From Mycolicibacterium aurum (lineage in GTDB: Bacteria; Actinomycetota; Actinomycetes; Mycobacteriales; Mycobacteriaceae), in assembly GCA_900078775.1 (NCBI GenBank), contig LT549889.1, forward strand, positions 1,364,001 through 1,428,000: DNA of 64,000 nt, read 5' to 3'. Below the pieces are notes generated by a model that worked only from the letters and a program-made list of their open reading frames with translations, ran no database searches and was not told the origin of the DNA. Below, piece after piece: positions 26,991 through 36,529 of the stretch. The position numbers were made by a program, and so were the translations under genes. The stretch's first letter is position 1. The number at the start of each line of letters is the position of its first letter.

Positions 26991-28040
26991 ATGAACACCC
27001 GTCGTGACCTGCCCGAGTCGCCCTATCTCGCCGCCGCCTCCGGCCGCACCCCGAATCACACCCCGGTGTGGTTCATGCGGCAGGCCGGGCGCTCGCTGCC
27101 CGAGTACCGTGCGCTGCGCGCCAACCACAAGATGCTCCAGGCCTGCTTCGACCCGGAGCTGGTCTGCGAGATCACGCTGCAACCGGTGCGCCGGCACGGC
27201 GTGGACGCCGCCATCCTGTTCTCCGACATCGTGGTGCCGCTGAAGGCGGCCGGGGTGGCGCTGGACATCGTTCCCGACGTCGGACCCGTCATCGAGCACC
27301 CGATCCGGTCCCGCGCCGACGTGGACGGCCTGCCGCGACTGGAACGCGACCAGGTCGCCCCCGTCACCGACGCGGTGTCCATGCTGGTGGCCGCCCTGGG
27401 TGAGGTTCCGTTGATCGGGTTCGCCGGTGCGCCGTTCACCCTGGCGTCCTACCTGGTGGAGGGCGGTCCCAGCCGCAACCACGAGAAGACCAAGGCGATG
27501 ATGTTCGGCGAGACCGAGACCTGGCACGCGCTGATGACCGCGCTGACCGATCTCACCATCGAGTTCCTGGCGGCCCAGCTCGACGCCGGTGTGGACGCCA
27601 TCCAGCTGTTCGACTCGTGGGCCGGCACGCTGTCGCTGGCCGACTACCGCACCCACGTGCTGCCGCACAGCTCGCGGATCTTCGCGGCCCTGGCCGACCG
27701 CGGCGTGCCGATGACGCACTTCGGGGTCGGCACGGCCGAACTGCTCGGCGCGATGGGTGAGGCCGGGGCCACCATGGTCGGTGTGGACTGGCGCACCTCG
27801 TTGACCGCCGCCGCCGGCCGGGTCCCGGCGGGTATCGCGCTGCAGGGCAACCTCGACCCGGTCGTGCTGCTGGCGGGCTGGCCGGTGGTCGAGCGCGCCG
27901 CCCGCGCGGTCGTCGAGGACGGCCGCGCCGCCATCGCCGCCGGAGCCGCCGGGCACGTCTTCAACCTCGGACACGGTGTGCTGCCGGCCACCGATCCCGG
28001 GGTGGTGACCGATCTGGTGAGCCTGGTGCACTCGTTGTGA
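26991..28040 (+). CDS. hemE: Uroporphyrinogen decarboxylase
   Basis: 349 residues. Signature [17 protein letters not shown] near residue 21, then [17 protein letters not shown] and [15 protein letters not shown]. It decarboxylates uroporphyrinogen III to coproporphyrinogen III in the cytoplasm. First of three adjacent haem genes; the stop overlaps the cgoX start by 4 bp. Confidence 0.96.
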   Translation: MNTRRDLPESPYLAAASGRTPNHTPVWFMRQAGRSLPEYRALRANHKMLQACFDPELVCEITLQPVRRHGVDAAILFSDIVVPLKAAGVALDIVPDVGPVIEHPIRSRADVDGLPRLERDQVAPVTDAVSMLVAALGEVPLIGFAGAPFTLASYLVEGGPSRNHEKTKAMMFGETETWHALMTALTDLTIEFLAAQLDAGVDAIQLFDSWAGTLSLADYRTHVLPHSSRIFAALADRGVPMTHFGVGTAELLGAMGEAGATMVGVDWRTSLTAAAGRVPAGIALQGNLDPVVLLAGWPVVERAARAVVEDGRAAIAAGAAGHVFNLGHGVLPATDPGVVTDLVSLVHSL

Positions 28041-29380
28041 GTGCCACCTACTGCGTTGTCGGGGGAGGCGTTTCGGGTCTCACCGCGGCCTTCCGGCTGC
28101 GTGTCGCGGCCGGACCGGACGCCAGCATCACGTTGTTCGACCCGGCCGACCGCCTCGGCGGGGTGCTGCGTACCGAGACCGTCGGCGGGATGTCGATGGA
28201 TGTGGGGGCCGAGGCGTTCATCACCCGCCGCCCCGAGGTGCCCGCCCTGCTGGCCGAACTCGGCCTGACCGGCCGCCAGGTCGCCAGCGCCGGTGCCCGG
28301 CCGCTGATCTACAGCCAGGGCCGGCTGCATCCGCTGCCCACCGGCACCCTGCAGGGCATCCCGGCACACGCCGACTCGGTCGCCGGCCTGGTGGACCCCC
28401 AGACGGTGGCCCAAATCGCCGACGAGCCCCGCCGCGGCTTCAGCTGGCGACCCGGCGCCGACCCGTCGGTCGCCGAACTGGTCGGGGACCGGTTCGGGGC
28501 GCAGGTGGTGACCCGCTCGGTGGAGCCGCTGCTGACCGGTGTGTACGCCGGGTCGGCCGGCACCATCGGGGTGCGTTCGGCGCTGCCCGGGCTGGCGGCC
28601 GCATTGGACGACGGCGCGCGCAGCCTCACCGAAGCCGTACGCAACGCGCTGCCGGCGCCGCAGCCCGGCCCGGTCTTCGGCGCGTTGGACGGCGGCTACA
28701 CCGTCCTGATCGAGGAACTGGCCCGGCGCGCGGGGGTGCGGTGGGCGCAGGCCGGTATCACCGGGTTGCTGCGCTCGGCGCACGGCTGGGAACTCGTGGA
28801 CGACGAGGGGGAGCACTGGACCGCCGATGCGGTGGTGCTCGCCGTCCCGGCCCCGCGGCTGGCCACGCTGGTCGAGACCGTCGCCCCGCGCAGCGCCGCG
28901 GCGGCCCGGCGCATCGGGGTGGCCTCGACGGCGCTGGTGGCGCTCGCCCTGCCCGGCGGCACTCCGCTGCCGGATCAGTCCGGGGTGCTGATGGCCACCG
29001 GAGAACAGTTGCACACCAAGGCGATAACGCTGACCTCCCGGAAGTGGGGACGGCGCGGCAACGTCGAACTGGTGCGGCTGTCCTACGGCCGCTACGGCGA
29101 CAATCTGGCCCGCAGCGTCGGTGACGACGAGCTGCTGAACTGGTCGCTGGAAGACCTGCAGAACGTGTTCGGCGTCGCCGCGGACCCGGTCGACTACCGG
29201 GTGCAGCGCTGGATCGACGCGATGCCCCAGTACGGGCCCGGGCACGGCGATCTGATCGCCGAGTTGCGGGCCGGGCTGCCGCCCACCCTGGCGGTCGCGG
29301 GCGGCTACCTCGACGGCATCGGGGTTCCGGCCTGTGTGGGATCCGGGGCGAAGGCGGCCGCACGGCTGGTGGCAGGATAG
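28037..29380 (+). CDS. cgoX: Coproporphyrinogen III oxidase (HemY-type, FAD)
   Basis: 447 residues from the GTG at 28037. FAD-binding [14 protein letters not shown] at the N-terminus, [20 protein letters not shown] and [14 protein letters not shown], and the C-terminal FAD contact [20 protein letters not shown]. Actinobacteria use the coproporphyrin-dependent route, in which this enzyme makes coproporphyrin III, so hemY/hemG names are historical. Immediate neighbours are its upstream (HemE) and last-step (ChdC) enzymes. Confidence 0.94.
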   Translation: MSATYCVVGGGVSGLTAAFRLRVAAGPDASITLFDPADRLGGVLRTETVGGMSMDVGAEAFITRRPEVPALLAELGLTGRQVASAGARPLIYSQGRLHPLPTGTLQGIPAHADSVAGLVDPQTVAQIADEPRRGFSWRPGADPSVAELVGDRFGAQVVTRSVEPLLTGVYAGSAGTIGVRSALPGLAAALDDGARSLTEAVRNALPAPQPGPVFGALDGGYTVLIEELARRAGVRWAQAGITGLLRSAHGWELVDDEGEHWTADAVVLAVPAPRLATLVETVAPRSAAAARRIGVASTALVALALPGGTPLPDQSGVLMATGEQLHTKAITLTSRKWGRRGNVELVRLSYGRYGDNLARSVGDDELLNWSLEDLQNVFGVAADPVDYRVQRWIDAMPQYGPGHGDLIAELRAGLPPTLAVAGGYLDGIGVPACVGSGAKAAARLVAG

Positions 29381-29385
29381 GGGCT

Positions 29386-30078
29386 ATGGCCAAGCTCGAC
29401 TACGACAAGCTCAACTCGATGACCAGGTACATGATGATCTCGGTCTTCGCGGTGCAGCCCGAGGCTCTCGACGCGGACCGGTCCGCGGTCATCGATGAGA
29501 CGGCGACCTTCCTCAAACAGCAGGAGGACAACGGCGTCGTCGTCCGTGGTCTCTACGACGTCACCGGCTTCCGCGCCGACGCCGACTTCATGATCTGGAC
29601 GCACGCCGAGCGTGTCGAGGACCTGCAGGCCACCTACTCGTCGTTCCGCCGGACCACGCTCGGCCTGGCCAGCGACCCGGTGTGGAGCGTGGTTGCCCTG
29701 CACCGGCCCGCCGAGTTCAACAAGAGCCATGTCCCGGCGTTCATCGCCGGCGAGGATCCCGGCGACTACGTCTGCGTGTATCCCTTTGTCCGGTCCCTGG
29801 ATTGGTATCTGCTGCCCGACGACGAGCGTCGCAAGATGCTCGTCGACCACGGGATGGCCGGCCGCGAGTACCCGGATGTGCGGGCCAACACGGTGCCCGC
29901 CTTCGCCCTCGGTGACTACGAGTGGATCCTGGCCTTCGAGGGCCCCGACCTGGGCCGCATCGTCGAACTGATGTGGAAGCTGCGCTACACCGAGGCGCGC
30001 AGGCACGTCCGCGAGGAGACCCCGTTCTTCACCGGGCCGCGGGTGAGCGTCGAGCACCTGCTGTCCAAGCTGCCCTGA
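29386..30078 (+). CDS. chdC: Coproheme decarboxylase (HemQ/ChdC)
   Basis: 230 residues, chlorite-dismutase-like fold. Conserved features: [38 protein letters not shown], and [20 protein letters not shown] with [19 protein letters not shown]. It performs the final two decarboxylations that turn coproheme into haem b. It starts 5 bp after cgoX in the same operon. The ferrochelatase CpfC needed between the two is encoded elsewhere. Confidence 0.94.
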   Translation: MAKLDYDKLNSMTRYMMISVFAVQPEALDADRSAVIDETATFLKQQEDNGVVVRGLYDVTGFRADADFMIWTHAERVEDLQATYSSFRRTTLGLASDPVWSVVALHRPAEFNKSHVPAFIAGEDPGDYVCVYPFVRSLDWYLLPDDERRKMLVDHGMAGREYPDVRANTVPAFALGDYEWILAFEGPDLGRIVELMWKLRYTEARRHVREETPFFTGPRVSVEHLLSKLP

Positions 30079-30127
30079 GTCCCACCAGAACCGACACCGC
30101 CTGCCGGAGGTTTGCTAGCGTTCCAGG

Positions 30128-32416
30128 ATGCCGAGAGTCGGCCGAACTGAGACGGTGGCTACGGCTGCGACCCTGGCGTTCTGCGTCCTGCTGCTGAGCG
30201 GGTGGGGTTCGCCGACCACCCAGATCGTCGTCGAGGACATCGGTTACTTCGTGCTCGGCCTGTTCGTAACGGGCTGCTGTGTAGGTGCGGTCGGGCGGCA
30301 CAGCGGCCGTGAGCGCACCGTCTGGATCTGGATCAGCGTCGGCATGCTCGGCTACACGGTCGGGTCGTTGATCTGGGCCCATCACGAATTGTGGCGCGGT
30401 GAGAAGCCGTTTCCGTCCGAGGCCGACGCCGCCTATCTGATGCTCCCGATTGCGGTCTGCATCGCTTTGCTGCTGATGCCGGTGGGGATATCGAGTTACC
30501 TCCACACCCGGGTGGCGCTGGACGGGTTCATCGTGGCCGTGGCGTTTTTCCAGATCGGCTGGTGGACGCTGCTGGGCCAACTGTTCGACTCCGGTCTGAG
30601 CAGGTTCGCGGTCGGGATCGCGTTGGCCTATCCGGTCCTGGATCTCGGCGTGCTGACGGTCGGCCTGCTGGTGCTGGGGCGGGTTCGGGAGTCGCAGCGG
30701 CGATCGCTGTCCCTATTGGTCGGCGGTATGGCGCTGACCACGGTGGCCGACGGCATCTTCGTGTACTCCAACATCTCCGATGACTTCACCGTGGCGCGGT
30801 TCGGCAGCGCGGCCTGGGCGGCCGGGCTGCTGTTGATCGCTCTGGCGGCGCTGCGCTCCGATGCCTCCGAGGACGAGTACACCGGCGGGGAGCTGGCGAT
30901 CAGTCGTACCGCGATGTGGCTGCCCTACCTGCCGCTCGTGCTGGCCATGATCGCGGCATTGGTGCGGTTCGCGGCAGCCCCCGACCTGGCGCCGGCGCTC
31001 ATCGCCTCGGTCCTGCTGATCGTGCTGGTGCTGCTGCGACAGTTCATCATGGTGGGGGAGAACCGCAGGCTGCTCGCCGCCGTCGAGGCGCAGGCCATGA
31101 CCGACCCGCTGACCGGACTGGCCAACCGGGCGTTGTTCCAGGACAGGCTGACCCACGCCATGGTGCTGCACCAGCGCGACCAGCGGACGGTGTCGGTGCT
31201 GTCCCTGGACCTCGACGACTTCAAGCTCGTCAACGACGGCCTGGGTCATCCGGCCGGTGACCGGTTGCTGGTCCAGGTGGCCGGGCGGCTGCTGAATTCC
31301 GCGCGCTCCAGCGACACGGTCGCCCGGGTCGGCGGCGACGAGTTCGTGGTGCTGATGGAGGGCGACCGCGACGAGGCACGTGGCGTGATCCAGCGGGTGT
31401 TGCGGGCCTTCGACGCGCCGTTCCACGTCGACGGGCACGACCTGCTGCTGCGCCCCAGCGCCGGGCTGGCGGTCGCGGCCGCCGAGGACCCCGAGCTGTC
31501 TCCCGAGGTGCTGCTCAAACAGGCCGATGTGGCGATGTACTCGGCGAAGAGATCCCGCGCGGGCGGGGTGCACACCTACAGCGCGGCCGATGTGCGGGAT
31601 CTGGACGAGCCCGCCGGCGCCGTGGCGTACCAGCTGCTCGGTCAACTCCGCCGGGCCATCGACAACCGCGAACTGACACTGGCCTATCAGCCGAAATTCG
31701 ATCTGTACGACGGCTCCATCGTCGGCGTCGAGGCCCTGGTGCGCTGGCCCCATCCCGACCGTGGCCTGCTCGGCCCGGACCAGTTCCTGCAATTGGTCCG
31801 CGATCACGGGCTGATGCGGCCGATCAACGACCTGGTGCTCACCGAGGCACTCGATCAGATCGCGCGCTGGCGCGACGCCGGGGTGCTGGTCCCGGTGGCG
31901 GTCAATGTGTTCGCGCCGTCGCTCAGTGACCAGGCGCTGCCGGAGGGCGTCGTGCGGGAGTTGGACAAGCGCGGATTGCCGTGCGAGATCCTGACCGTGG
32001 AGATCACCGAGGACCTGCTGCTGGGCAACCACGAACGCACCCGCGCGGTGATCGAGCGGCTGCGCGAACATGGGGTGCGGGTGGCCATCGACGACTTCGG
32101 CAGCGGCTACTCGGCGCTGTCCTATCTGCGGGAACTACACGTCGACGAGCTCAAACTGGACCGCGGGTTCGTCACCGCGGTGCTCGACGACAGGCGCGCG
32201 GCCGCGATCGTCCGCGCGGTGGTCGACCTGGCCCGTGAGCTCGGCCTGACCACGGTTGCCGAGGGTGTCGAGAACTCCGAAACAGCTACCCTGCTAAGGG
32301 ATTACGGCTGCCAGGTGGCGCAGGGCTATCTCTACAGCCCGCCGCTGTCCCCGCCGGACATGCTCAGTCTGCTGAATTCGCGCCGCTCGGCACCAGACGC
32401 AACGATATCGAGTTGA
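30128..32416 (+). CDS. Membrane GGDEF-EAL c-di-GMP cyclase/phosphodiesterase
   Basis: 762 residues. About eight to ten transmembrane helices fill residues 15-310. The GGDEF domain has the intact active site GGDEF at about residues 402-406 and an RxxD inhibitory site (RSSD, five residues before it). The EAL domain begins with EALVRW at about 535 and keeps NVFAPSL, EITEDLLL, DDFGSGYSALSYLRE, KLDRGFV and EGVENSE. Both activities therefore look intact, with product-feedback control of synthesis. The last 53 bp overlap msrB on the other strand. It is not part of the haem operon function. Confidence 0.93.
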   Translation: MPRVGRTETVATAATLAFCVLLLSGWGSPTTQIVVEDIGYFVLGLFVTGCCVGAVGRHSGRERTVWIWISVGMLGYTVGSLIWAHHELWRGEKPFPSEADAAYLMLPIAVCIALLLMPVGISSYLHTRVALDGFIVAVAFFQIGWWTLLGQLFDSGLSRFAVGIALAYPVLDLGVLTVGLLVLGRVRESQRRSLSLLVGGMALTTVADGIFVYSNISDDFTVARFGSAAWAAGLLLIALAALRSDASEDEYTGGELAISRTAMWLPYLPLVLAMIAALVRFAAAPDLAPALIASVLLIVLVLLRQFIMVGENRRLLAAVEAQAMTDPLTGLANRALFQDRLTHAMVLHQRDQRTVSVLSLDLDDFKLVNDGLGHPAGDRLLVQVAGRLLNSARSSDTVARVGGDEFVVLMEGDRDEARGVIQRVLRAFDAPFHVDGHDLLLRPSAGLAVAAAEDPELSPEVLLKQADVAMYSAKRSRAGGVHTYSAADVRDLDEPAGAVAYQLLGQLRRAIDNRELTLAYQPKFDLYDGSIVGVEALVRWPHPDRGLLGPDQFLQLVRDHGLMRPINDLVLTEALDQIARWRDAGVLVPVAVNVFAPSLSDQALPEGVVRELDKRGLPCEILTVEITEDLLLGNHERTRAVIERLREHGVRVAIDDFGSGYSALSYLRELHVDELKLDRGFVTAVLDDRRAAAIVRAVVDLARELGLTTVAEGVENSETATLLRDYGCQVAQGYLYSPPLSPPDMLSLLNSRRSAPDATISS

Positions 32417-32828
32417 TGCAGTAGCGCTGATCGGTGGGCGTCGGGTAGCCCTCGCCCTCGAAGACGTGGCCGAGGTGGCTGTGGCAACTGGCGCAGATGA
32501 CCTCGACCCGGGTCATGCCCAGCGAATCGTCGCGGCGCAGGATCACCGCGTCCGAGTCGGCCGGGTCGTAGAAAGACGGCCAACCGCAGTGCGATTCGAA
32601 CTTCTCGGTGCTGCGGAACAGCTCCGCCCCGCAGGCCCGGCACTCGTAGACCCCGGCGGTCTTGGTGTCGGTGTACTCGCCGGTGAACGGTCGCTCGGTG
32701 CCGGCGCGGCGCAGCACCTGGAACTCGGCGGGGTTGAGCTTCGCACGCCACTGATCGTCGGTCAGCTCGATCTTGGGCCCCGCTGAGCCGTTTCCCGGGT
32801 CGCTGCGCTCCTGCGCTCCGCTTGTCAT
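32364..32828 (-). CDS. msrB: Peptide-methionine (R)-S-oxide reductase
   Basis: 154 residues. Zinc-binding pairs CRACGAELF and CASCHSHLGHVF, catalytic Cys in RYCINSISLRL, and substrate loop GWPSFYDP. It reduces methionine-R-sulfoxide in oxidised proteins. The ATG overlaps the aftC stop by 4 bp? It lies just upstream of aftC's end, as seen at 32825-32828, so msrB probably follows aftC in one transcript. Its last 17 codons are antisense to the GGDEF-EAL gene. Confidence 0.95.
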   Translation of the reverse strand: MTSGAQERSDPGNGSAGPKIELTDDQWRAKLNPAEFQVLRRAGTERPFTGEYTDTKTAGVYECRACGAELFRSTEKFESHCGWPSFYDPADSDAVILRRDDSLGMTRVEVICASCHSHLGHVFEGEGYPTPTDQRYCINSISLRLVPSGANSAD

Positions 32829-34099
32829 GATTTCACGCTAGCGCGCCGATTCTCATCCGTCATCCACGGCGGATCGATGCCGGAGTCCAGTCGGCCCTCG
32901 GATTTGGCGTCCAGGTAGCGGAAGTACAGCACACAGAACACCACGATCAACATCAGCGACCAGCCGTAGGTGATCTTCATGTACTCCAGGAAGCGTCCGG
33001 TGGTCGGCCAGTGCACCAGCAGCCAGCGGTCCATCGTCATGAACCCGTAGACCGCCAGCCAGGCCGGCCAGTTGTGCAGCACCGAGTTGCGCAGCACCAC
33101 CGTCATCAGGAACGGGAACAGCATCGTCGAGTAGTAGCCCTGGCCCAGCGAGAGCACCAGGAACGACGCGGTCAGCAGCACACCCGAGGAGGTGAGCAGC
33201 CAGAACCGCGGGTCGCGCTCGCGGTAGTACTTGTACAACAGATACAGGCTGCCGACGGCCAGCAGCAGGAAGACGATGCGCAGCGACAGGATGAGCCACA
33301 TCGGCAGGCCGTAGTAGATGCCGTTGCCCAGGATCGAGGAGTTGAAGTAGTCGCGGGTCTCCAGGATGTAGGGGACCGTGCGGTACACGAAGTTCATCGG
33401 GTCCGAGACCAACGGCCAGGCGGCGACGTTGAACACCAGCGGCACACCGAAAGCGGTGACCAGTGTGTAGAACTGGCGGTTGAGCACCGGCAGCAACAGC
33501 AGCGGTGCCAGCGACGGTTTGACCACCAGCGTCAGCCCGATGGCCGCGCCGGCCAACAGTTCGGCGTTTCGTCCGCCCTTGAGCAGCCACCGGAAGAACA
33601 ACACCGCCCCCAGCAGCATGCAGCCGTTGATGTTGGTGAACACCAGTGTGTTGGTGACGGATTCGGTGCAGAACATGGCCAACACCAGCGCCGGGGCGGC
33701 CACCGAGGACAACGTGTAGTCGAACATCCGCAGCAGCAGGTACGCCGCGATCAGGAACGCCAGCACGTTGAAGGTGATGTACCAGTAGCGCGCCGCATCC
33801 ACCGGCAGATACCCGAACGGGGCGAGCAGCAGGGTGCCGCCGGGCGGGTACAGGTAGTGCGGGTCGACGTGGTCGAAATTCTCGTTGTAGATGTCCCAGC
33901 CCAGTTTGAAATTGATCACCGCGCGGTAGACCGGGCCGAAATCGTCGGTGATGTATCCGTTGGTGCCGAGCACGTAGCTGCGGTGGATCACCGACAGGAT
34001 GGCGAACGGCCACAGGATGGACCGCAGAATCGTTGCGGTGCTGGGCGGCGTGGTGCTGGGGCGGAAGGCGTTCAGCACACCGGAGGGCAGGAACGACAC
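32825..34099 (-). CDS. aftC: Alpha-(1->3)-arabinofuranosyltransferase AftC
   Basis: 424 residues, GT87-type GT-C glycosyltransferase with about ten transmembrane helices. The first periplasmic loop holds the acidic motif NGYITDDFGPVYRAVINF, and HVDPHYLYPPGGTLLLAPFG follows. It adds branching arabinofuranose from decaprenyl-phosphoarabinose to arabinogalactan and lipoarabinomannan in the cell wall. Gene order with msrB and the Rv2672-like gene matches M. tuberculosis. Confidence 0.92.
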   Translation of the reverse strand: MSFLPSGVLNAFRPSTTPPSTATILRSILWPFAILSVIHRSYVLGTNGYITDDFGPVYRAVINFKLGWDIYNENFDHVDPHYLYPPGGTLLLAPFGYLPVDAARYWYITFNVLAFLIAAYLLLRMFDYTLSSVAAPALVLAMFCTESVTNTLVFTNINGCMLLGAVLFFRWLLKGGRNAELLAGAAIGLTLVVKPSLAPLLLLPVLNRQFYTLVTAFGVPLVFNVAAWPLVSDPMNFVYRTVPYILETRDYFNSSILGNGIYYGLPMWLILSLRIVFLLLAVGSLYLLYKYYRERDPRFWLLTSSGVLLTASFLVLSLGQGYYSTMLFPFLMTVVLRNSVLHNWPAWLAVYGFMTMDRWLLVHWPTTGRFLEYMKITYGWSLMLIVVFCVLYFRYLDAKSEGRLDSGIDPPWMTDENRRASVKS

Positions 34100-34134
34100 C
34101 TGCGAACCCTACATCGCAGCTCGTCGTGCCTTGA

Positions 34135-35694
34135 TCAGGCGGGGCAGAACGTGTCGGTCTCGGGCAGCTTGCCGCTCTCCAGATAACCGAGCACCGGCGG
34201 CAGCGCGCACGGCGAGTAGATGCTGGCGCCGTGGCCGATGCCCTGCCAGATGACCCGCTTGCTGTTGGCGCCGGCGTTGATGATGGTGGCGGCCACCGCG
34301 GCCACCCCCTCGTTGCCGACGATCGGGTCGTTCTGCACGCCGAGCAGCATCACCGGGATCTTGAGGTCCTTGGGATCCTCCGACGCGGTACCGCTGGGCC
34401 AGCTCAGGCAGTTGACCATGCGCAGTGCGCCGACGGTGCCGAACTGCGGGTACAGCCGGTCCCAGGCGACGACGAGTTCGCGCACCCGGTCCGGGGTGGG
34501 CCGGTTCAAGGCATCGCTGCATCCGTTGACGAACTGGCCGTCGGTCTGGCGGGTCTCCTCGGCGCGGGAGATCAGCTCGGACATCGCCCCGGTGTCACCG
34601 CCGCGGGCCGAGGCGATGGCACCGGCCAGTGCGTTGGTGGCGGCGACCCGGTCGCCGCGCGGGAAGGCCAGTGCGGTGGTGATGGCGTCGACCACCGCGG
34701 CCACCGAGGCGCCATTGGGCCCGTCGCCGTTGCGGGCCGCGGCCAGCAATGCGTCGACGGCCGCCCTGGGATCCGGGCCCAGCGGGCAGTTGGCCGCCGC
34801 GCACTGGGCGGCGAAGGCGTCCAGCGCCGCCTGCTGCCCCTTGACTTTCTGTTCGGCGGCGGCCTCCGCGCTGATGGCCAGCGGAAGCGGGGAGTCCAGC
34901 ACCAGCCGGGACACCTTGTCCGGATGGGAACCGGCGTAGGCGAGGGCCACCTGGGCGCCGTTGCCGATGCCCCACAGCGCCAGCGTCGGGACGTCCCAGG
35001 TGCTGCGCAGGCGTTCGATGTCCTCAGCGGCGTGGGCGTTGTCGTAGGCCGAGTCGCCGGGAGCGATCTGGTCGGTGCAGGTGGTGGTGGCGGTCTGCAC
35101 GATCGCGCCGAGCTTGGCCACCGGGTCGTCACCGGGTTCGAACTGGGTCTGGTCGATCATCTCCTGCCGGTCGAACAGGTCCCGGCAGTCGATGTTCTCG
35201 CTCAATCCGGTGCCGCGCCGGTCCACCGCGACGATCGGATTCGTCTTGAGGACGTCGGCCCCGGAGCGGGCCAGCCACACCGGTAGCTGCGCCGAGGAGG
35301 GCAGGTCGGTGCCGGTGGTCATGACCACCGGTCCGGCGTCGGACGGGGTGTCCGCCGAGGTGGCCCGCACCACGCCGATGGTGATGTTGCCGCCGGCGCC
35401 CTTGATGGAGTCCAGGTCGGCGTCGTACACCGCGCAGTCCAGGGTGATGCCGCTGGGCGCCGGGACCGCGGCGTCGGCGAACATCCGGCCGGTGCAGTCC
35501 TGCCAGGACAGGTCGTTCTTGGGGGCCTCCAGGGCGGGTGGCCCGTCGGCGACGGCGGTCTCCTGGGGCGCGCCCTGCGGTCCGGCGCCGGAGTCGGTGG
35601 CGAACTGCGGATTGGCGGCCAGCAGCGGAGCGCACGAGGTCAGCAGCAGCGTGACCGACGACAAGGCCAGCGCTTGGCCCCAACGAACTCGCAT
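34135..35694 (-). CDS. Lipoprotein of the TAP-like alpha/beta hydrolase family (Rv2672-like)
   Basis: 519 residues from the ATG at 35692-35694. Lipoprotein signal peptide with lipobox LTSC (VTLLLTSCAPLLAANPQFA), so it should be membrane-anchored outside the cytoplasm. Alpha/beta hydrolase fold with VDRRGTGLSENIDC. The expected nucleophile elbow reads WGIGNGAQVALAYAGSHP: the usual GxSxG serine is replaced. A TAP C-terminal domain carries VLLGVQNDPIVG and GIGHGASIYSPC, keeping Asp and His. Rv2672 is annotated as a secreted protease, but this residue pattern questions that. Confidence 0.88.
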   Translation of the reverse strand: MRVRWGQALALSSVTLLLTSCAPLLAANPQFATDSGAGPQGAPQETAVADGPPALEAPKNDLSWQDCTGRMFADAAVPAPSGITLDCAVYDADLDSIKGAGGNITIGVVRATSADTPSDAGPVVMTTGTDLPSSAQLPVWLARSGADVLKTNPIVAVDRRGTGLSENIDCRDLFDRQEMIDQTQFEPGDDPVAKLGAIVQTATTTCTDQIAPGDSAYDNAHAAEDIERLRSTWDVPTLALWGIGNGAQVALAYAGSHPDKVSRLVLDSPLPLAISAEAAAEQKVKGQQAALDAFAAQCAAANCPLGPDPRAAVDALLAAARNGDGPNGASVAAVVDAITTALAFPRGDRVAATNALAGAIASARGGDTGAMSELISRAEETRQTDGQFVNGCSDALNRPTPDRVRELVVAWDRLYPQFGTVGALRMVNCLSWPSGTASEDPKDLKIPVMLLGVQNDPIVGNEGVAAVAATIINAGANSKRVIWQGIGHGASIYSPCALPPVLGYLESGKLPETDTFCPA

Positions 35695-35711
35695 GCCGAC
35701 CACAGTAGCGA

Positions 35712-36494
35712 TCAACCGCGCTGTTCCTCGCGGCTGTAGCGGGTGTAGAGGTAGCCGTCGTCGTCGGTGAGGACATGCCGGCGCTGCAGCCGGGTGATCA
35801 GCTCGGCGTGCCCGTCGGCGATCCGCTTGGATCGACCCCCGACGATCGTCGGGGCGATGGTCAGGCACAGCTCGTCGAGCAGGTCCGCGGCGATGACCGC
35901 GCCGAGCAGGTTGGGGCCGCCCTCGGTGAGTACCCGGGTCAGGCCCAGCTCGGCGAGCGTGCGCAGCAGTGCGGACAGGTCGACGTCGCCGGGGTCGGTG
36001 CCCGAGCAGTCGTATACCTGCGCCAGCCCGGCGAACCGGGCGCGCGCGTCGGCGACGGTGTCGTGGGCGGTCAGCAGCAGCGGGGGCACCTCGGTCTGGG
36101 TGAACACCGGCAGGTCATGGTCGAGCTCCCCGGCGCGGGTGACGATGGCGATCGGCGGCACCTCGGCCTGACCGCGGGCGTGCCGGTGCTGGCGCTGGGC
36201 GACGCCGAGCTGGGCGCCGGAGTAGGTCTCCACCCGCACCGTGCCGGCCCCGACCACGACCACGTCGGCCAGTTCCCGCAGCAGCCGGAACACCGCCCGG
36301 TCACCCGGGCCGCCCAGCGCGCCGGACCGCCCGTCGGCCGTCGCGGCGCCGTCGAGGCTGGTGATGAAATTGGCCCGTACCCAGCAGGACTCCAGGTTGT
36401 CCGGATAGGCGTAGAGCTGTTCGAGGTCACCGTCGTCGGCGGGGCGGACCGGTTCGAGTGCTGTGAGTTCCGTCCCAGCGGCGCTATCCGGCAT
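35712..36494 (-). CDS. RibD C-terminal-type pyrimidine/dihydrofolate reductase (Rv2671-like)
   Basis: 260 residues from the ATG at 36492-36494 (MPDSAAG); ATG at 36503 is the alternative. NADPH-dependent reductase domain: ANFITSLDGAATADGRSGAL, LLRELADVVVVGAGTVRVET, VLTEGGPNLLGAVIAADLLD and ELCLTIAPTIVGG. The M. tuberculosis homologue can supply dihydrofolate reductase activity and contributes to para-aminosalicylate resistance; the normal role may be riboflavin synthesis. Divergent from zapE with overlapping upstream regions. Confidence 0.9.
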   Translation of the reverse strand: MPDSAAGTELTALEPVRPADDGDLEQLYAYPDNLESCWVRANFITSLDGAATADGRSGALGGPGDRAVFRLLRELADVVVVGAGTVRVETYSGAQLGVAQRQHRHARGQAEVPPIAIVTRAGELDHDLPVFTQTEVPPLLLTAHDTVADARARFAGLAQVYDCSGTDPGDVDLSALLRTLAELGLTRVLTEGGPNLLGAVIAADLLDELCLTIAPTIVGGRSKRIADGHAELITRLQRRHVLTDDDGYLYTRYSREEQRG

Positions 36495-36529
36495 GGGGAT
36501 CATTGCAGCACGTCGATAGGGTGCACGAC

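Noticed and set aside
26325..29245. Two long minus-strand ORFs opposite hemE and cgoX
   Set aside because: Shadows of two unmistakable haem enzymes.
33011..34186. 391-codon plus-strand ORF opposite aftC
   Set aside because: Gln/His/Arg-rich shadow composition; aftC is conserved and syntenic.
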